Assembly (NCBI RefSeq): GCF_009184895.1
Contig: NZ_WESE01000003.1
Span: forward strand, 1 to 64,000
Length of the DNA stretch: 64,000 nucleotides
From: Nostocoides sp. F2B08
Lineage (GTDB): Bacteria; Actinomycetota; Actinomycetes; Actinomycetales; Dermatophilaceae
Direction of reading: 5' to 3'
Shown piece by piece: positions 7,415 to 17,100 of the stretch (the first letter of the stretch is position 1; every line of letters begins with the position of its first letter). A model generated the notes under the pieces. The model searched no databases. It was given only the letters and a program-made list of their open reading frames with translations, and was not told the origin of the DNA. The translations under genes and the position numbers were made by a program.

Positions 7415-7887
7415 GACTGGTCCTCCTCGGTGCTCCAGCCGATGTTGCCGCCGGCTCCCTTGCCGCGGCGCCCGTGCACCTTCGCCTTGTCGGGGGGCTC
7501 GACCGTGCCAAGGGCTTCATCACTGAGCGTGCCTGGGTCGATCCCTGACTCCTTGAGGACCTTTTCCTGCAGTGGCCTGTACCTGTCGGCGAACTCGCGC
7601 ATTCGTTGCTCGATCTGGTCCTCGGGTGCGTCGGCAAGAGCCTTCAGGTCGGCCTGCATCTTCTTCTGGTCTAGGCCCAGCTTGGCTGCCGCCTTCTCGG
7701 CCCGTTTGCCGTACTTGGCGTTGAGCTTGTCCATCGCCTTGAGCTCTCTGTCGAGGCGAGCGCCGCGTTCACCCTTCGCCTGTTTCATCGCCTCGGCCAT
7801 AGCCCGACCATGAGCTGCCTGCTGCTCCGCAGACGGCGCAAGGGGTTTGATCTCGTCTTCTTGCGGCGAGTCCTGATCTGGTGACAT
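7411..7887 (-). CDS. Charged alpha-helical hypothetical protein
   Basis: I start at ATG 7887 (MSPDQDSPQED), which has AGGAG six bases upstream; the longer frame to 7989 has no ribosome site. The 158-residue product is Lys/Glu/Ala-rich and probably coiled-coil from about residue 25 to 115 (AEAMKQAKGERGARLDRELK, EKAAAKLGLDQKKMQADLKA), with a Gly/Lys-rich tail. No known domain. The gene overlaps the following gene by four bases, so the two are likely co-translated. Confidence 0.65.
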   Translation of the reverse strand: MSPDQDSPQEDEIKPLAPSAEQQAAHGRAMAEAMKQAKGERGARLDRELKAMDKLNAKYGKRAEKAAAKLGLDQKKMQADLKALADAPEDQIEQRMREFADRYRPLQEKVLKESGIDPGTLSDEALGTVEPPDKAKVHGRRGKGAGGNIGWSTEEDQS

Positions 7888-8107
7888 CACACGCTCCTGC
7901 CTGGAACGGGCGACCCCGGCGCGCCTGTGGACCGGAAGACTCCCGCCCGCCCGTGAGCGCAACGTAGACCCACCGCTGTGACCCCGCAACAGATGTGAGC
8001 GCAGGCATCAGCCGATAGGCCGATACCGGCTGCCGCCCTTCCTGACCTGCACGAACGCGCCTCCGGGCGGTCAGGTCGTTCCGGTGGCGGGTTCGCGGCC
8101 GCGGGTG

Positions 8108-8140
8108 TATACCTGAACGATCCACCCCACGGCAGGAGGC
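8108..8140 (+). promoter_or_regulatory. Probable -10 and ribosome site of the peptide/SagB operon
   Basis: An extended -10 (TG then TATACC, 8108-8113) is followed by GGCAGGAGGCAGGACA before ATG 8147. The -35 region is not obvious. Confidence 0.4.
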
Positions 8141-8146
8141 AGGACA

Positions 8147-8392
8147 ATGCGGGACAAGGACATTCGTGAGACCGACCGGACGGCTGACCTCTCCAAGAGA
8201 GTCAAGGAGCTGGCCGCCGAGCAGCCGCTGACCGTGGAGCTGACCGAGGACCAGCTCGAAGGGCTTCGGGCGCTGTGGGACAAGGGCGATCCGCGCAAGC
8301 CCGCCCAGATCACCTTCATGGTTCACGGCAAGCCCCTGGCGGAGATGGCCGTCGCCGGGTACCGGTACCGCGGCGACACCTGCTGCGTGTGA
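8147..8392 (+). CDS. Small peptide with Cys-Cys-Val C-terminus, candidate RiPP precursor
   Basis: The 81-residue protein has a strong ribosome site (AGGAGG) before ATG 8147. Residues 1-60 look like a helical, acidic leader (VKELAAEQPLTVELTEDQLE); the end is AGYRYRGDTCCV, with C79 and C80 the only cysteines. Its stop overlaps the start of a SagB-type oxidase by four bases, so the two proteins are made together. SagB enzymes oxidise azolines made from Cys/Ser/Thr in azole-containing peptides, which makes the T-C-C tail a natural substrate candidate. No YcaO cyclodehydratase is present in the window, so azole formation is unproven; the protein could also be a small partner subunit. Confidence 0.7.
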   Translation: MRDKDIRETDRTADLSKRVKELAAEQPLTVELTEDQLEGLRALWDKGDPRKPAQITFMVHGKPLAEMAVAGYRYRGDTCCV

Positions 8393-9504
8393 CAGAACCC
8401 GCGACCGGCGCCCGCGAACCGCTCGCTGGTCGCGAGGCGCCGGTGCGTCGTGCGGGGGCACTGGTCGCACGCTTCGAGGACGGTCGGCTCGTTCTCGAGA
8501 ACTACCTGACCGGGCGCCAGGCTGTCGTGCACCACCAGCTGATCCCGGCCCTGGCCGCCCTCACCGACCCGGTTCCCGCCCACGAAGCCGTAGCCCTGCT
8601 CGGCGGGCCACCGGCCGAGCCGCTCCTCGACGAGCTCATCCGTCAGGGCCTGCTGCTGCGCTGCGGCACACCCGAAGAACAACGGGACGCGGCGGTCGAG
8701 GAGTCCTGGGTGTGGGGGCCGGAGGCCCAGTGGTTCCATTACCGCACCCGCCGCACCGAGTTCACCTACGACCTGGACGCCGAACGGGACAACCTCCTCG
8801 CGCACGCCGCGACCACCCCGCCTCCGCCGCCGTTCACCGACCTCGGGCCGCCACATCTGCCGCTGCCGGCCCCGATCGAGCTGACCGCCGAACTCGGTGC
8901 GACCCTGCGCCGCCGGCGAACCGAGCGCCACTTCGACGACCGGCCACTCAGACTCGACCTGCTCGCCACGATCCTGCACACCACCTGGGGAGTCACCCAG
9001 AGGCGTGAGGATCCCGGTGTCGGTCCGGTCGTCCTGAAGACGTCACCTTCGGGAGGCGCCCGCCACCCCGTCGAGGTCTATCTCGTCGCGCTCAACGTCG
9101 ACGGGCTGGAACCGGGGGTGTACCACTACTGCTCGGGTCGCCACACGCTCACGCCCGTCGGAGCAGCGAGCTCTCGCAGCGCCCTGATACCCCCCGTGGT
9201 GGAGGTCGTCACCCAGCAGCCCTGGGCCGCCCAGGCGGCCGCCGTCTTCGTCATGACCGGCGTCACCACTCGCAGCGGCTGGAAGTACCAGCAGTCGCAC
9301 GCCTACCGGGTGCTGCTCCTCGATGCCGGCCACCTCGCCCAAACCTTCCACCTCGCCTGCACCGCACTAGACCTCGCGCCGTGGACCACCGCCGCCCTCG
9401 ACGAAGGCGCCGCCGAACAACTACTCGGCATCACCGACCCCAGTCAGGTCGTCCTCTACGCCGCCGCCTGCGGACACCACGCCGCGAACAACACGACTCA
9501 GTAG
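8389..9504 (+). CDS. SagB/ThcOx-family nitroreductase-like oxidase
   Basis: Starting at GTG 8389 (GTGA overlap with the peptide gene), the product is 371 residues. Residues about 1-150 form an N-terminal region of the kind seen in SagB proteins (LIPALAALTDP, LLDELIRQGLLL). The FMN nitroreductase-like domain begins near residue 160: LRRRRTERHFDDRPL, then LLATILHTTWGV, KTSPSGGARHPVEVYLVAL and YHYCSGRH. SagB/ThcOx enzymes dehydrogenate thiazolines to thiazoles using FMN. Its only partner here is the 81-residue peptide with a Cys-Cys tail. A strong hairpin follows the gene, closing a two-gene operon. Confidence 0.85.
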   Translation: MTEPATGAREPLAGREAPVRRAGALVARFEDGRLVLENYLTGRQAVVHHQLIPALAALTDPVPAHEAVALLGGPPAEPLLDELIRQGLLLRCGTPEEQRDAAVEESWVWGPEAQWFHYRTRRTEFTYDLDAERDNLLAHAATTPPPPPFTDLGPPHLPLPAPIELTAELGATLRRRRTERHFDDRPLRLDLLATILHTTWGVTQRREDPGVGPVVLKTSPSGGARHPVEVYLVALNVDGLEPGVYHYCSGRHTLTPVGAASSRSALIPPVVEVVTQQPWAAQAAAVFVMTGVTTRSGWKYQQSHAYRVLLLDAGHLAQTFHLACTALDLAPWTTAALDEGAAEQLLGITDPSQVVLYAAACGHHAANNTTQ

Positions 9505-9933
9505 CCCTTCCAGCACCGGCAGGGATGATGCCGCCCGACAGGGTCAGCTGCCGGTGCTGTGACGCAATCTCGGATCGCTGAGGGTCCTGCTTGCCTGATC
9601 TCGGAGTGTTGGGAAGGCTCGTCGGCGGCATGATGTCAAGGAAGCGTGTCTAGTCGGTCCTATGTATCGAGCAGCCGGAGCGGCAAGCTGGACGGCGATT
9701 CGGAAGTTGCTCAAGGACCAGCGTCGACAACGCTGGTGCCGACACGATCATGATGTCGCTCGTTTGCCTGGGCCAATTAGAGTACGGCGGCCCGCCTGCG
9801 TCCAATGTGACCGCGATCGCACATGCCATACGTACAGGGGAGGCGTCGTCCCTGCTTACGCGATGTATCACCAGGGAGGCGATGGACCTCCTTTGTCTCG
9901 TCAGTGGTTCCGACGAGAGGCAGGGAGAAGCCC
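9505..9933. other. Intergenic region between SagB and tyrosinase operons
   Basis: After the SagB terminator the region contains a second hairpin ACCAGCG (9717-9723) / CGCTGGT (9731-9737). A short open frame (9750-9983) reads MMSLVCLGQLEYGG and runs into the next gene in another frame; it may be a small protein or a remnant but has no family match. Confidence 0.4.
9511..9559 (+). terminator. Hairpin after the SagB gene
   Basis: Perfect 12-base arms CAGCACCGGCAG (9511-9522) and CTGCCGGTGCTG (9548-9559), loop of 25 bases, starting 7 bases after the stop. Confidence 0.7.
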
Positions 9934-10236
9934 ATGAGTCCGCACGAAAGAAGGACCCCCAGCGAAGGAAAGATCCCGCGTGACGTCCAGACACCACGCG
10001 ACGGCAAGGACCGCGTCGTGCTTCGGACGCCCCCGGAGGGCGGGAGGAGCGCCGAGCCCGAGCTTGTCGTGGACGACGTGCCGGTGCCGCACGGGCGGCT
10101 GGCGGACGGCACCTACTACCTGCCCGAGAACGCCTACGTCTGGTCCGACGACCTGCGCGAGCTCGGCGAGCAGCTGGTCCAGGACCGGGCCCGCGGCGCG
10201 CTGCCCACGACCGACCCGTCCCGAGAGGAGTCGTGA
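9934..10236 (+). CDS. Small protein encoded before tyrosinase
   Basis: The 100-residue product starts at ATG 9934 after GGGAG. Its first half is Arg/Pro-rich and probably disordered; the second half (VPVPHGRLADGTYYLPENAY) is followed by an acidic amphipathic helix. The stop lies one base before the tyrosinase start, so the genes are co-transcribed and probably co-translated. In Streptomyces the gene before tyrosinase encodes the copper caddie protein MelC1, but this protein lacks the MelC1 signal peptide and His-rich region, so equivalence is only suggested by position. Confidence 0.6.
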   Translation: MSPHERRTPSEGKIPRDVQTPRDGKDRVVLRTPPEGGRSAEPELVVDDVPVPHGRLADGTYYLPENAYVWSDDLRELGEQLVQDRARGALPTTDPSREES

Positions 10237-10237
10237 G

Positions 10238-11983
10238 ATGACCTGGGTGCGAAAGAACGTCACGGCGCTGACGGTGCAGGAGTGTGACCGGCTTGTCGGC
10301 GCGTATAAAGTGGTCCACTCACGCGGTGTGGTCGAGCGGTTCGCCCGGATGCACGAGCATCACTTCAGGATGAACATCCACCGCAGCTCGCACTTCCTCC
10401 CGTGGCACCGGGAGATGCTGATCCGGTTCGAGCGTGAGCTGCAGGCTGTCGACCCTCGCGTCTCGCTGCCCTACTGGGACTCCTCGGTCGAGCGGAGCAC
10501 GTCATCCTCGTTGTGGCGGCACTCGTTCATGGGCCAGTTCGACGGCCTGTGGCGGCTGCAGCGATCTCTCGGGGCGACGGCGTCGTTGCCAACGCCGACC
10601 ACCGTGCAAGGCACGCAATCGCGAACCGGTTACGCGACGTACTGGGATGAGCTGGAACGCTTCGTCCACAACCCGCCCCACCGCTGGGTGGGCGGCCAGA
10701 TGGCGTTGGAGACTTCGCCGCGGGACCCGGTGTTCTACCTCCACCACGCCTGGATCGACCTGCTCTGGGCCCGGTGGCAGCGCGCTAACCCCAGCGCGGC
10801 GTTTGTCTCGAGCGGCCGAGGAGCCGGCCTGAACGAGCCGCTCATGGAGTGGCCGGACCGCACCCCGGCGATGGTGCTCGACCACCACCGGCTGCGCTAC
10901 GCCTACGACACCGAGCCGCTCGTGACCGGTCCGGCGCCGAGCAGCCCTGACATGCACGCGGGGGAGGTGCTGGCGGCCGGGCAGTCGATCCGCTCAACCA
11001 ACGGGCATTACACCCTGGTCTACCAGGGCGACGGCAACCTCGTCCTGTACGGCCCCGCGGGCGCGATGTGGGCATCGAGTACCGCTGGCAGGCCGGTAGG
11101 CTCGACGATCATGCAGGGCGACGGCAACCTCGTCGTCTACGGCCCAGGGGGCCTGCCCGTTTGGGCCACCGGCACCGACGGCAACCCGGGCGCGCATCTG
11201 ATCGTTCAGGACGACGGCAACGTCGTCGTCTACCGGACGAACCGGACGCCCGCCTGGGCGTCCCACACCAACGTCCCGGCGGGACCGACGCCGAGCAGCC
11301 CTAACATGCGGCCGGGCGAGGTGCTACTGCCGGGTCAGTCGGTCCGGTCGGGGGACGGCCGCTACACCTTCGTCTACCAGGGTGACGGCAACCTCGTCCT
11401 GTACGGGCCGGCGGGCGCGATGTGGGCGTCGAATACCGCCGGCAGGCCGGCCGGATCGGCGATCATGCAGGGCGACGGCAACCTCGTCGTCTACCGGCCC
11501 GGGGGCCGGCCGCTGTGGGCGTCGAACACCAGCGGCAATGCCGGTGCACGGCTCGTCGTCCAAGATGACGGCAACGTCGTCATCTACCGCGCCAACGGCT
11601 CGCCCGCCTGGGCCACACGCACCAACGTGGTCGCCGGTCCGGCGCCGAGCAGTCCGGACATGCAGCAGGGCGAGGTGCTCTCGATCGGGCAGTCGATCCG
11701 GTCGAGCAACGGGCGCTACACCTTCGTCTACCAGGCCGACGGCAACCTCGTCCTGTACGGACCCAGGGGGGCCACCTGGGCCTCACGGACCGGCGCGCCG
11801 GTGGGGTCGGCGGTCATGCAGAGCGACGGCAACCTCGTCATCTACCGCCCCGGCGGAGTCCCCGTCTGGGCCTCCAACACCAGCGGTAACCCGGGCGCGC
11901 ACCTGGTCGTCCAAGACGACGGGAATGTCGTCATCTACCGGAGCAACCGGACCCCCGCCTGGGCGACGAACACGAACGTCTGA
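10238..11983 (+). CDS. Tyrosinase fused to three bulb-type lectin domains
   Basis: The 581-residue protein starts at ATG 10238 (GAGAGGAG upstream). Residues 1-230 are a type 3 copper domain: CuA with H39/H41/H42, H52 and H57 in HFLPWHREM, and CuB with FVHNPPHRWVGG and FYLHHAWIDLLW. Then come three tandem B-lectin domains starting near residues 231, 349 and 467, each introduced by GPxPSSPxM and each carrying three QxDGNxVxY mannose-binding motifs (nine in all). The usual enzyme oxidises phenols to quinones; the lectin domains suggest targeting to glycans. There is no signal peptide, so export would need another route, or the lectins act inside or on lysis. Confidence 0.9.
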   Translation: MTWVRKNVTALTVQECDRLVGAYKVVHSRGVVERFARMHEHHFRMNIHRSSHFLPWHREMLIRFERELQAVDPRVSLPYWDSSVERSTSSSLWRHSFMGQFDGLWRLQRSLGATASLPTPTTVQGTQSRTGYATYWDELERFVHNPPHRWVGGQMALETSPRDPVFYLHHAWIDLLWARWQRANPSAAFVSSGRGAGLNEPLMEWPDRTPAMVLDHHRLRYAYDTEPLVTGPAPSSPDMHAGEVLAAGQSIRSTNGHYTLVYQGDGNLVLYGPAGAMWASSTAGRPVGSTIMQGDGNLVVYGPGGLPVWATGTDGNPGAHLIVQDDGNVVVYRTNRTPAWASHTNVPAGPTPSSPNMRPGEVLLPGQSVRSGDGRYTFVYQGDGNLVLYGPAGAMWASNTAGRPAGSAIMQGDGNLVVYRPGGRPLWASNTSGNAGARLVVQDDGNVVIYRANGSPAWATRTNVVAGPAPSSPDMQQGEVLSIGQSIRSSNGRYTFVYQADGNLVLYGPRGATWASRTGAPVGSAVMQSDGNLVIYRPGGVPVWASNTSGNPGAHLVVQDDGNVVIYRSNRTPAWATNTNV

Positions 11984-12000
11984 CCGAAGCCGCAGCTCGC

Positions 12001-12039
12001 GGTGTGCCCGATCAGTGAGAATCACCGGTCGGGCACACC
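12001..12039 (+). terminator. Hairpin after the tyrosinase gene
   Basis: Perfect 11-base arms GGTGTGCCCGA (12001-12011) and TCGGGCACACC (12029-12039), 17 bases after the stop codon. Confidence 0.7.
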
Positions 12040-12158
12040 GGTGCACGCGTGGCGTCGGCCTGGTGGGGACAGCCAGCCAGCGGGATCGCCCGCGATCGAA
12101 CTCGAGGCGATCATCGAACCAGATTTCAAGTGGGGTGAGACCGAGGGCTGACACGACA

Positions 12159-13591
12159 GGTCAAGTCCACGGGTGTGGTGTACGAGGGTGATTCCTCGTG
12201 GGGGTGTTAGGCGCTGATGGCGCCGGCGATGACGGTGGTGTTCTCCTTCCCGGATGAGATGTCGGCCTCGAGGGCGGCGCGGCATTGTTTGAGGAGCTCG
12301 AGGCCGAGGTAGCGGCGCTGCTCGATCCACTCGTCGTGCTGCTCGGCCAGGACGGCACCGACCAGGCGGATGATCGAGTCCCTGTTGGGGAAGATCCCGA
12401 CGACGTCGGTGCGGCGGCGGATCTCGCGGTTGAGCCGCTCCTGAGGGTTGTTGGACCAGATCTGTCGCCAGCAGCCTTTGGGGAAGGCGGTGAAGGCGAG
12501 GATGTCGGCGCGGGCCTCATCGAGGTACTCAGCGACCGTGGGCAGCTTGTCGGCCAGGGTCTCGATGATCCGGTCGAACTGGGCGTGGACCGCGTCGGCG
12601 TCGGGCTGGTCGTACACGCTGTGCAGGAGCGCCTTGACCCACGGCCAGGAGCTCTTCGGTGTCTGTGACATGAGGTTGGCGGCGAAGTGCGTGCGGCACC
12701 GCTGCCACGACGTCCCCGGCAGGGTCGCGCCGATCGCCTCGACCAGCCCGTCGTGCGCGTCCGAGGTGACCAGCCCTACCGGGCCCGCGCTGGTCAGGCC
12801 GCGGGCGACCAGGTCGCGGAAGAAGGCCAGCCAGCCGGCGTGAGTCTCGCTGGTAGCCGTGTGGATTCCCAGGATCTCCCGGTAGCCCTCGGCGTTGACG
12901 CCGGTGGCGACCATGACCGCGATCTTGACCACCCGGGCGTTCTCGCGGACCTTCATCACCAGGGCGTCCGCGGCGACGAACGTGTACGGGCCCGCATCCA
13001 GCGGCCGGGTCCGGAACGCGTCGACCTGCGCATCGAGGTCCTTGGCCATCGCCGAGACCTGCGACTTCGACAGGCCCGTGATCCCCAACGACCGCACCAG
13101 CTTGTCCATCCGGCGGGTGGAGACCCCGAGGAGGTAGCTGGTGGCGACCACGCTGGTGAGAGCGGCCTCGGCGCGGCGACGCCGCTCCAACAGCCACTCC
13201 GGGAACAACGACCCCTCACGCAGCTTCGGGATCGCGACATCCAACGTGCCGACACTGGTGTCCAGGTCACGGTGCCGGTACCCGTTGCGGCGGTTGACCC
13301 GCTCCACGTAGCGGGTGCCGTACTGCGCGCCGCACACCGCGTCCGCCTGCGCGCTCAACAGCGCGTTGACGAACGAGGTCAACAGGTCACGCATCAGATC
13401 AGGGCTGGGCCGGCCTGAGCCAGCTCCTCGTGCAGGAACCGGGCAGGGTCGATACTGGCTGTGGCGGTCATCGGTGTGACTCCTTCTTCGAGGTGGTTGT
13501 GGAAGATCTCTCGAAGAATCACCCGGTGACCGTCACCTACTTGGTAGCGACACTCACCGACTGTTCGTACACCACTCTGCTGGACTCAACT
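12159..13591 (-). mobile_element. IS256-family insertion sequence
   Basis: The 1433-base element carries one transposase on the minus strand. Its ends are related imperfect inverted repeats of 27 bases: both share AGTCCA near the tip and GTGGTGTACGA at the inner end (12175-12185, and 13565-13575 as its complement). The 7-base sequence CACGACA directly flanks both sides (12152-12158 and 13592-13598), consistent with a target duplication, although 8-9 bases are usual for the family. It lies downstream of the tyrosinase terminator. Confidence 0.8.
12207..13394 (-). CDS. IS256-family transposase, 5' end frameshifted
   Basis: The open 395-residue frame holds the DDE domain: first Asp in VAADALVMKV, second in LVTSDAHDGLVEAIG, and Glu in NNPQERLNREIRRR, with the family's C(X2)H-like RCRTHF segment. 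The natural start is ATG 13471 (MTATASIDPARFLHEEL...), but a 5-base tandem duplication at 13393-13402 (ATCAG twice on the plus strand) shifts the frame and stops it at ALI. Removing one copy gives a continuous protein. The internal ATG 13394 directly at the duplication could restart translation, giving a product lacking about 25 N-terminal residues. Activity is therefore uncertain. Confidence 0.85.
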   Translation of the reverse strand: MRDLLTSFVNALLSAQADAVCGAQYGTRYVERVNRRNGYRHRDLDTSVGTLDVAIPKLREGSLFPEWLLERRRRAEAALTSVVATSYLLGVSTRRMDKLVRSLGITGLSKSQVSAMAKDLDAQVDAFRTRPLDAGPYTFVAADALVMKVRENARVVKIAVMVATGVNAEGYREILGIHTATSETHAGWLAFFRDLVARGLTSAGPVGLVTSDAHDGLVEAIGATLPGTSWQRCRTHFAANLMSQTPKSSWPWVKALLHSVYDQPDADAVHAQFDRIIETLADKLPTVAEYLDEARADILAFTAFPKGCWRQIWSNNPQERLNREIRRRTDVVGIFPNRDSIIRLVGAVLAEQHDEWIEQRRYLGLELLKQCRAALEADISSGKENTTVIAGAISA

Positions 13592-14152
13592 CACGACACG
13601 ACACACGGGCAGGAAGCGACGGCAAGCCCCAGACCCGAGGAATCATGACAACCGATGCGCCGGACTGAGCCCAGCGGTACAGCGCGGTGACCTCAGCGAT
13701 GCCAACAACCCAGGCGAGTTCGTGACAGCACTCGCACCCTTGCCCGGCTCCCAGGGCAGCGGCTGGGGCATCCAGGACTACTGCCCTCGTCGATAACCTC
13801 ATCCACTGCAGGCCACCAGCGGGCGTCAGCTGCCCACCAGCAGGGGGCCAACCCTCACCCTCGTGGGCTCAGTCACGAAGACAGTGAACCAACGGACTCC
13901 GCACGTGCTCACTTCGCCGCGGGCGACCAGCGACGGCTGACGCAAGCCCCGCTCCCGGCGGTAGGACGCATGTGTGCAGGCTCTCGGTGGAGGGGGCGGT
14001 GCTGGCGCCGGCGGATCGCTACCGTCCCGCGACCAAATCGCGACCGCCCAAGGAGAGCATTTCGACGGAGACGAGGGGACAGCCGCGAGGTTCCGTTTGG
14101 GTTCGCCGTGAAGCGGTTCCCCTGAGTTGCTGACGAGTGAAGGGATGAGGCT
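13592..14152. other. Intergenic region right of the IS256 element
   Basis: No gene is supported in these 561 bases. A frame ending at about 13801 encodes a protein-like tail (SDANNPGEFVTALAPLPGSQ, then WGIQDYCPRR) without a start or ribosome site, possibly the remnant of a gene lost at the IS insertion. One dispersed CCGGCGG motif lies at 13947-13971. AAGGGATGAGG at about 14140 is the ribosome site for the next gene. Confidence 0.4.
13947..13971 (+). repeat. Dispersed intergenic CCGGCGG motif, copy 4
   Basis: The core reads CGCTCCCGGCGGTAGGACGC, in the gap right of the IS256 element. Confidence 0.4.
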
Positions 14153-17100
14153 ATGCCGACATTTGAGAGTTTCTCGGGTGAGTACGACGCCCCTGTGGCC
14201 GACATAGTCAGGCCGCGAGACCTTCGAGCCTTGATCGATGCCGTGAAAGAGGCAGAGAGGCGCGAGCTGCCAGTCAACTCTATGGGGGCAGCGTGGGCTT
14301 TCTCGGCGCCCGCCTACACTCCTGGGGTCCTTGTCGATACGACATTCTTGAACAAGTTCCTGCCAGACTTGCAGCGGTACGTGCGTGGGAATCGGGTCGT
14401 GGTCGAAGCGGGCATCCGGGTATCGGCCTTGTACTCCGCGGTGCTCGGGAGCCCTTGTCCGCCGACGATCGAACCGTCTCCTAATCCACCCCCTCCGCCG
14501 CCTGCTCCGCTAGGGCTGCCCACCCTGGGCGGGGCAGGTAGACAAAGCCTGGCTGGGGTGGTCAACACCGGCACGCATGGAGGGGACGTAAATCGGCCAC
14601 CCATCAGCGACTTCGTCGACGGCATGCTGGTGGTTGGATCGGGGGGCCGTGTGCGGCTGCTGTTGAAGGACTCCAGCACTCTTACGGACTCTGCGGGGTT
14701 CGCCAGGGTCGTGGAAACGGCGAACGGCCTCGGAGCCGGGGAGGTGGACGTTCGGGTCGACCAAGGTCTCTTCGAGTCAGCTCTGATCGGGTTGGGCGCG
14801 TTTGGAGTCGTCTATGCCTACATCGTGGAGTTGGAGCCCCGCGCTGGCCTCCAGACTTTTCAGTACCGGCGTGCGGTTCCCTGGAGCCAGTTGAAGACTG
14901 AGCTGAATCGGATGATCGCCGATGCCAAGCGCGACGACCGGTACCTCGGATTCGTGACCACCCCCATCGCGGCACGGGGCGAGGACCGACGGTGCGTGGT
15001 GATCCACGCCGCCACAGTGGCCGAGACGACGTCGGACTTCGCCGCGCTCTTCTCGACCGTCGGGCAAGGGTTGGAAGGCGCGCGTCCGCGTGATGTTGGC
15101 GCAACCCGGAATGAGGACGCCTCATTCTCGGACTTGTTGGACGCGTTCAGCGCTGACGATCCGACTCATCCGGCGGTTCTCCGACTTCGCCTCGTGCTCG
15201 GCGCACTCGTCGAGGGTCTGATCGGTTACACCGGTCTCCTCCTGACGGTCGCGCTGCCGCCCGCGGGAGTGATCGTGGCGGTGGTAGCAGGAGCCACCAT
15301 CCTCAGTCTCGCCGCGGCCCTCAACGACCTTAACGTCGCTCTGGGCCGGCTCAGCCGTCACTACCGTCTCGGTGACGCCGTCGTTGAGGCCCTTGGTCGG
15401 CGTTCGGACCCCATCGGCTTGGCGTTCGCGGATGCTGCGATGAACGCACTGCTGTATCTGGGCCAGCCGACGTGGCAGCACGACAATCCCCTGGAGCCGT
15501 GGCTCGTCAGGGGTCACCGCGAGCACGTCTACGACTTCCACAACTACACACGGGACCGGATGTATCGCGGCGTGTCCATCGAGATCTTCTTCCCCGCAAA
15601 CACGGCTTTGGCTGGCAGGATCGAGCAGATCTACGCGATCTGCGACGAACTGCACTGGGCTGGCACGCCGATCGCTGCCTATCTGGCGGTCCGCTTCTTT
15701 GCCCCATCGAGGGCCACGCTCGCGACGACGCCCGCACCGCCAGGCTCGACGGTCTGTTCAGTGGAAGTAGCGATGCTGCGAGGGATGCATGGGAACCAAG
15801 CGGCTCTCGACCGGCTGCGAGACCTGGCCATCCACAGTGGAGGTCGGGTCCACTGGGGTCAACGCCACGACTTGGACCGGCAGGCCCTCGTCACTACGCA
15901 CGGCGCCGATGCCCTTGATCGGTGGGCCCGGGACCGTGCGACGCTTGAAGGTGACTCGCCCACCTTCGTGACCGATTTCGTTCGCCGACGCGGACTGGTT
16001 CACCGGTTGGGCGCCGGTGGCATCGACCCGGCCGGTCTTGACAACTGGCAGCCCATCGGAGCGCGCTCAGACACCGCCCCCGTAAGCGCCATCGGAAAGG
16101 GAGGCTATACAGCCGTTGTGTGTGCAGCGGATTCACAGGTCACCGTCGTGCGCCGCCGCGGGGGACGCACCCTCACGCGCCAGGCCATCCCAGGCCCCAT
16201 CGACAGCGGTGCCCGGCCGGCCGCGTTGTTCCGCCCCGACGGCCGTCTTGAGATCGTGACGCGATCGGGGGGCTCAGGTCCGATTGCCCGCCCCGGGCAC
16301 CTTGCCGGCACCTGGGAACGCGAGCCGTGGCACCCCGGGGACCCGCCGTCACAATTCACCGCGTGGGACATCAAGGAAGCCGGCCGGGACCCCGTCATCA
16401 ACCGTGTCGGGATTGCCGCCATCATGCGCACTGACGACGACGTCGAGGTCGTCGCTCGAGACGACACGGGAGAGCCGGCACTGGTGAGAGTCGGCAGCCT
16501 CCATGGAGCATGGGGTGACACTGTGCCCGCTGTTCAACCCGACTTCTCCTCGCTGTTGAGCGGACAGCGGGTTACAACGGGGCCTTTGAGGGGGCCGCTC
16601 ACATTCACCGGCCGTCCTGAGGCTGCCGATGCCCCAGAACGAATGCTCGTGATCGGCGTCCTGAACGGTCGAGCTGCGGTGTGTCGGCTCCGCGACCCTG
16701 CCGCCACCAGATGGACGGAACTGCCCGAGCCTCCATCCGGTGTTGGCGCTATCGCATGCGTCTCAACGGTCCCGTACAGGACCGCTACGCGGATCGCAGC
16801 AATCACCGAGCACGGCGCCCTGATCGTGATCGACGATGACACCCCTGATGCGCGGGACCCGAGCTTTCGCAGCTGGCATCATCTGCCCGACATTCCAGCC
16901 CTCAAGCCTGGGGCGGGCTTGGCCATGGTCGACGCCGATGGTGTCACCTGGCTCGCGGGGCGAGCCATGCTCGACAACTCGGTCATCGCTGTCAGTCTCG
17001 CCACCGGCAGACTGCCTCGCGTCACCCGACTCGGCGGCCAGGCGGGAGGCCCGCTGGCGATGTCGGTAGACGCTGACGGCTTCGTCGAGATTTACACGCG

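Noticed and set aside
13640-13801. Open frame ending WGIQDYCPRR right of the IS256 element
   Set aside because: Protein-like but no start codon or ribosome site; at best a remnant, so not listed as a gene.
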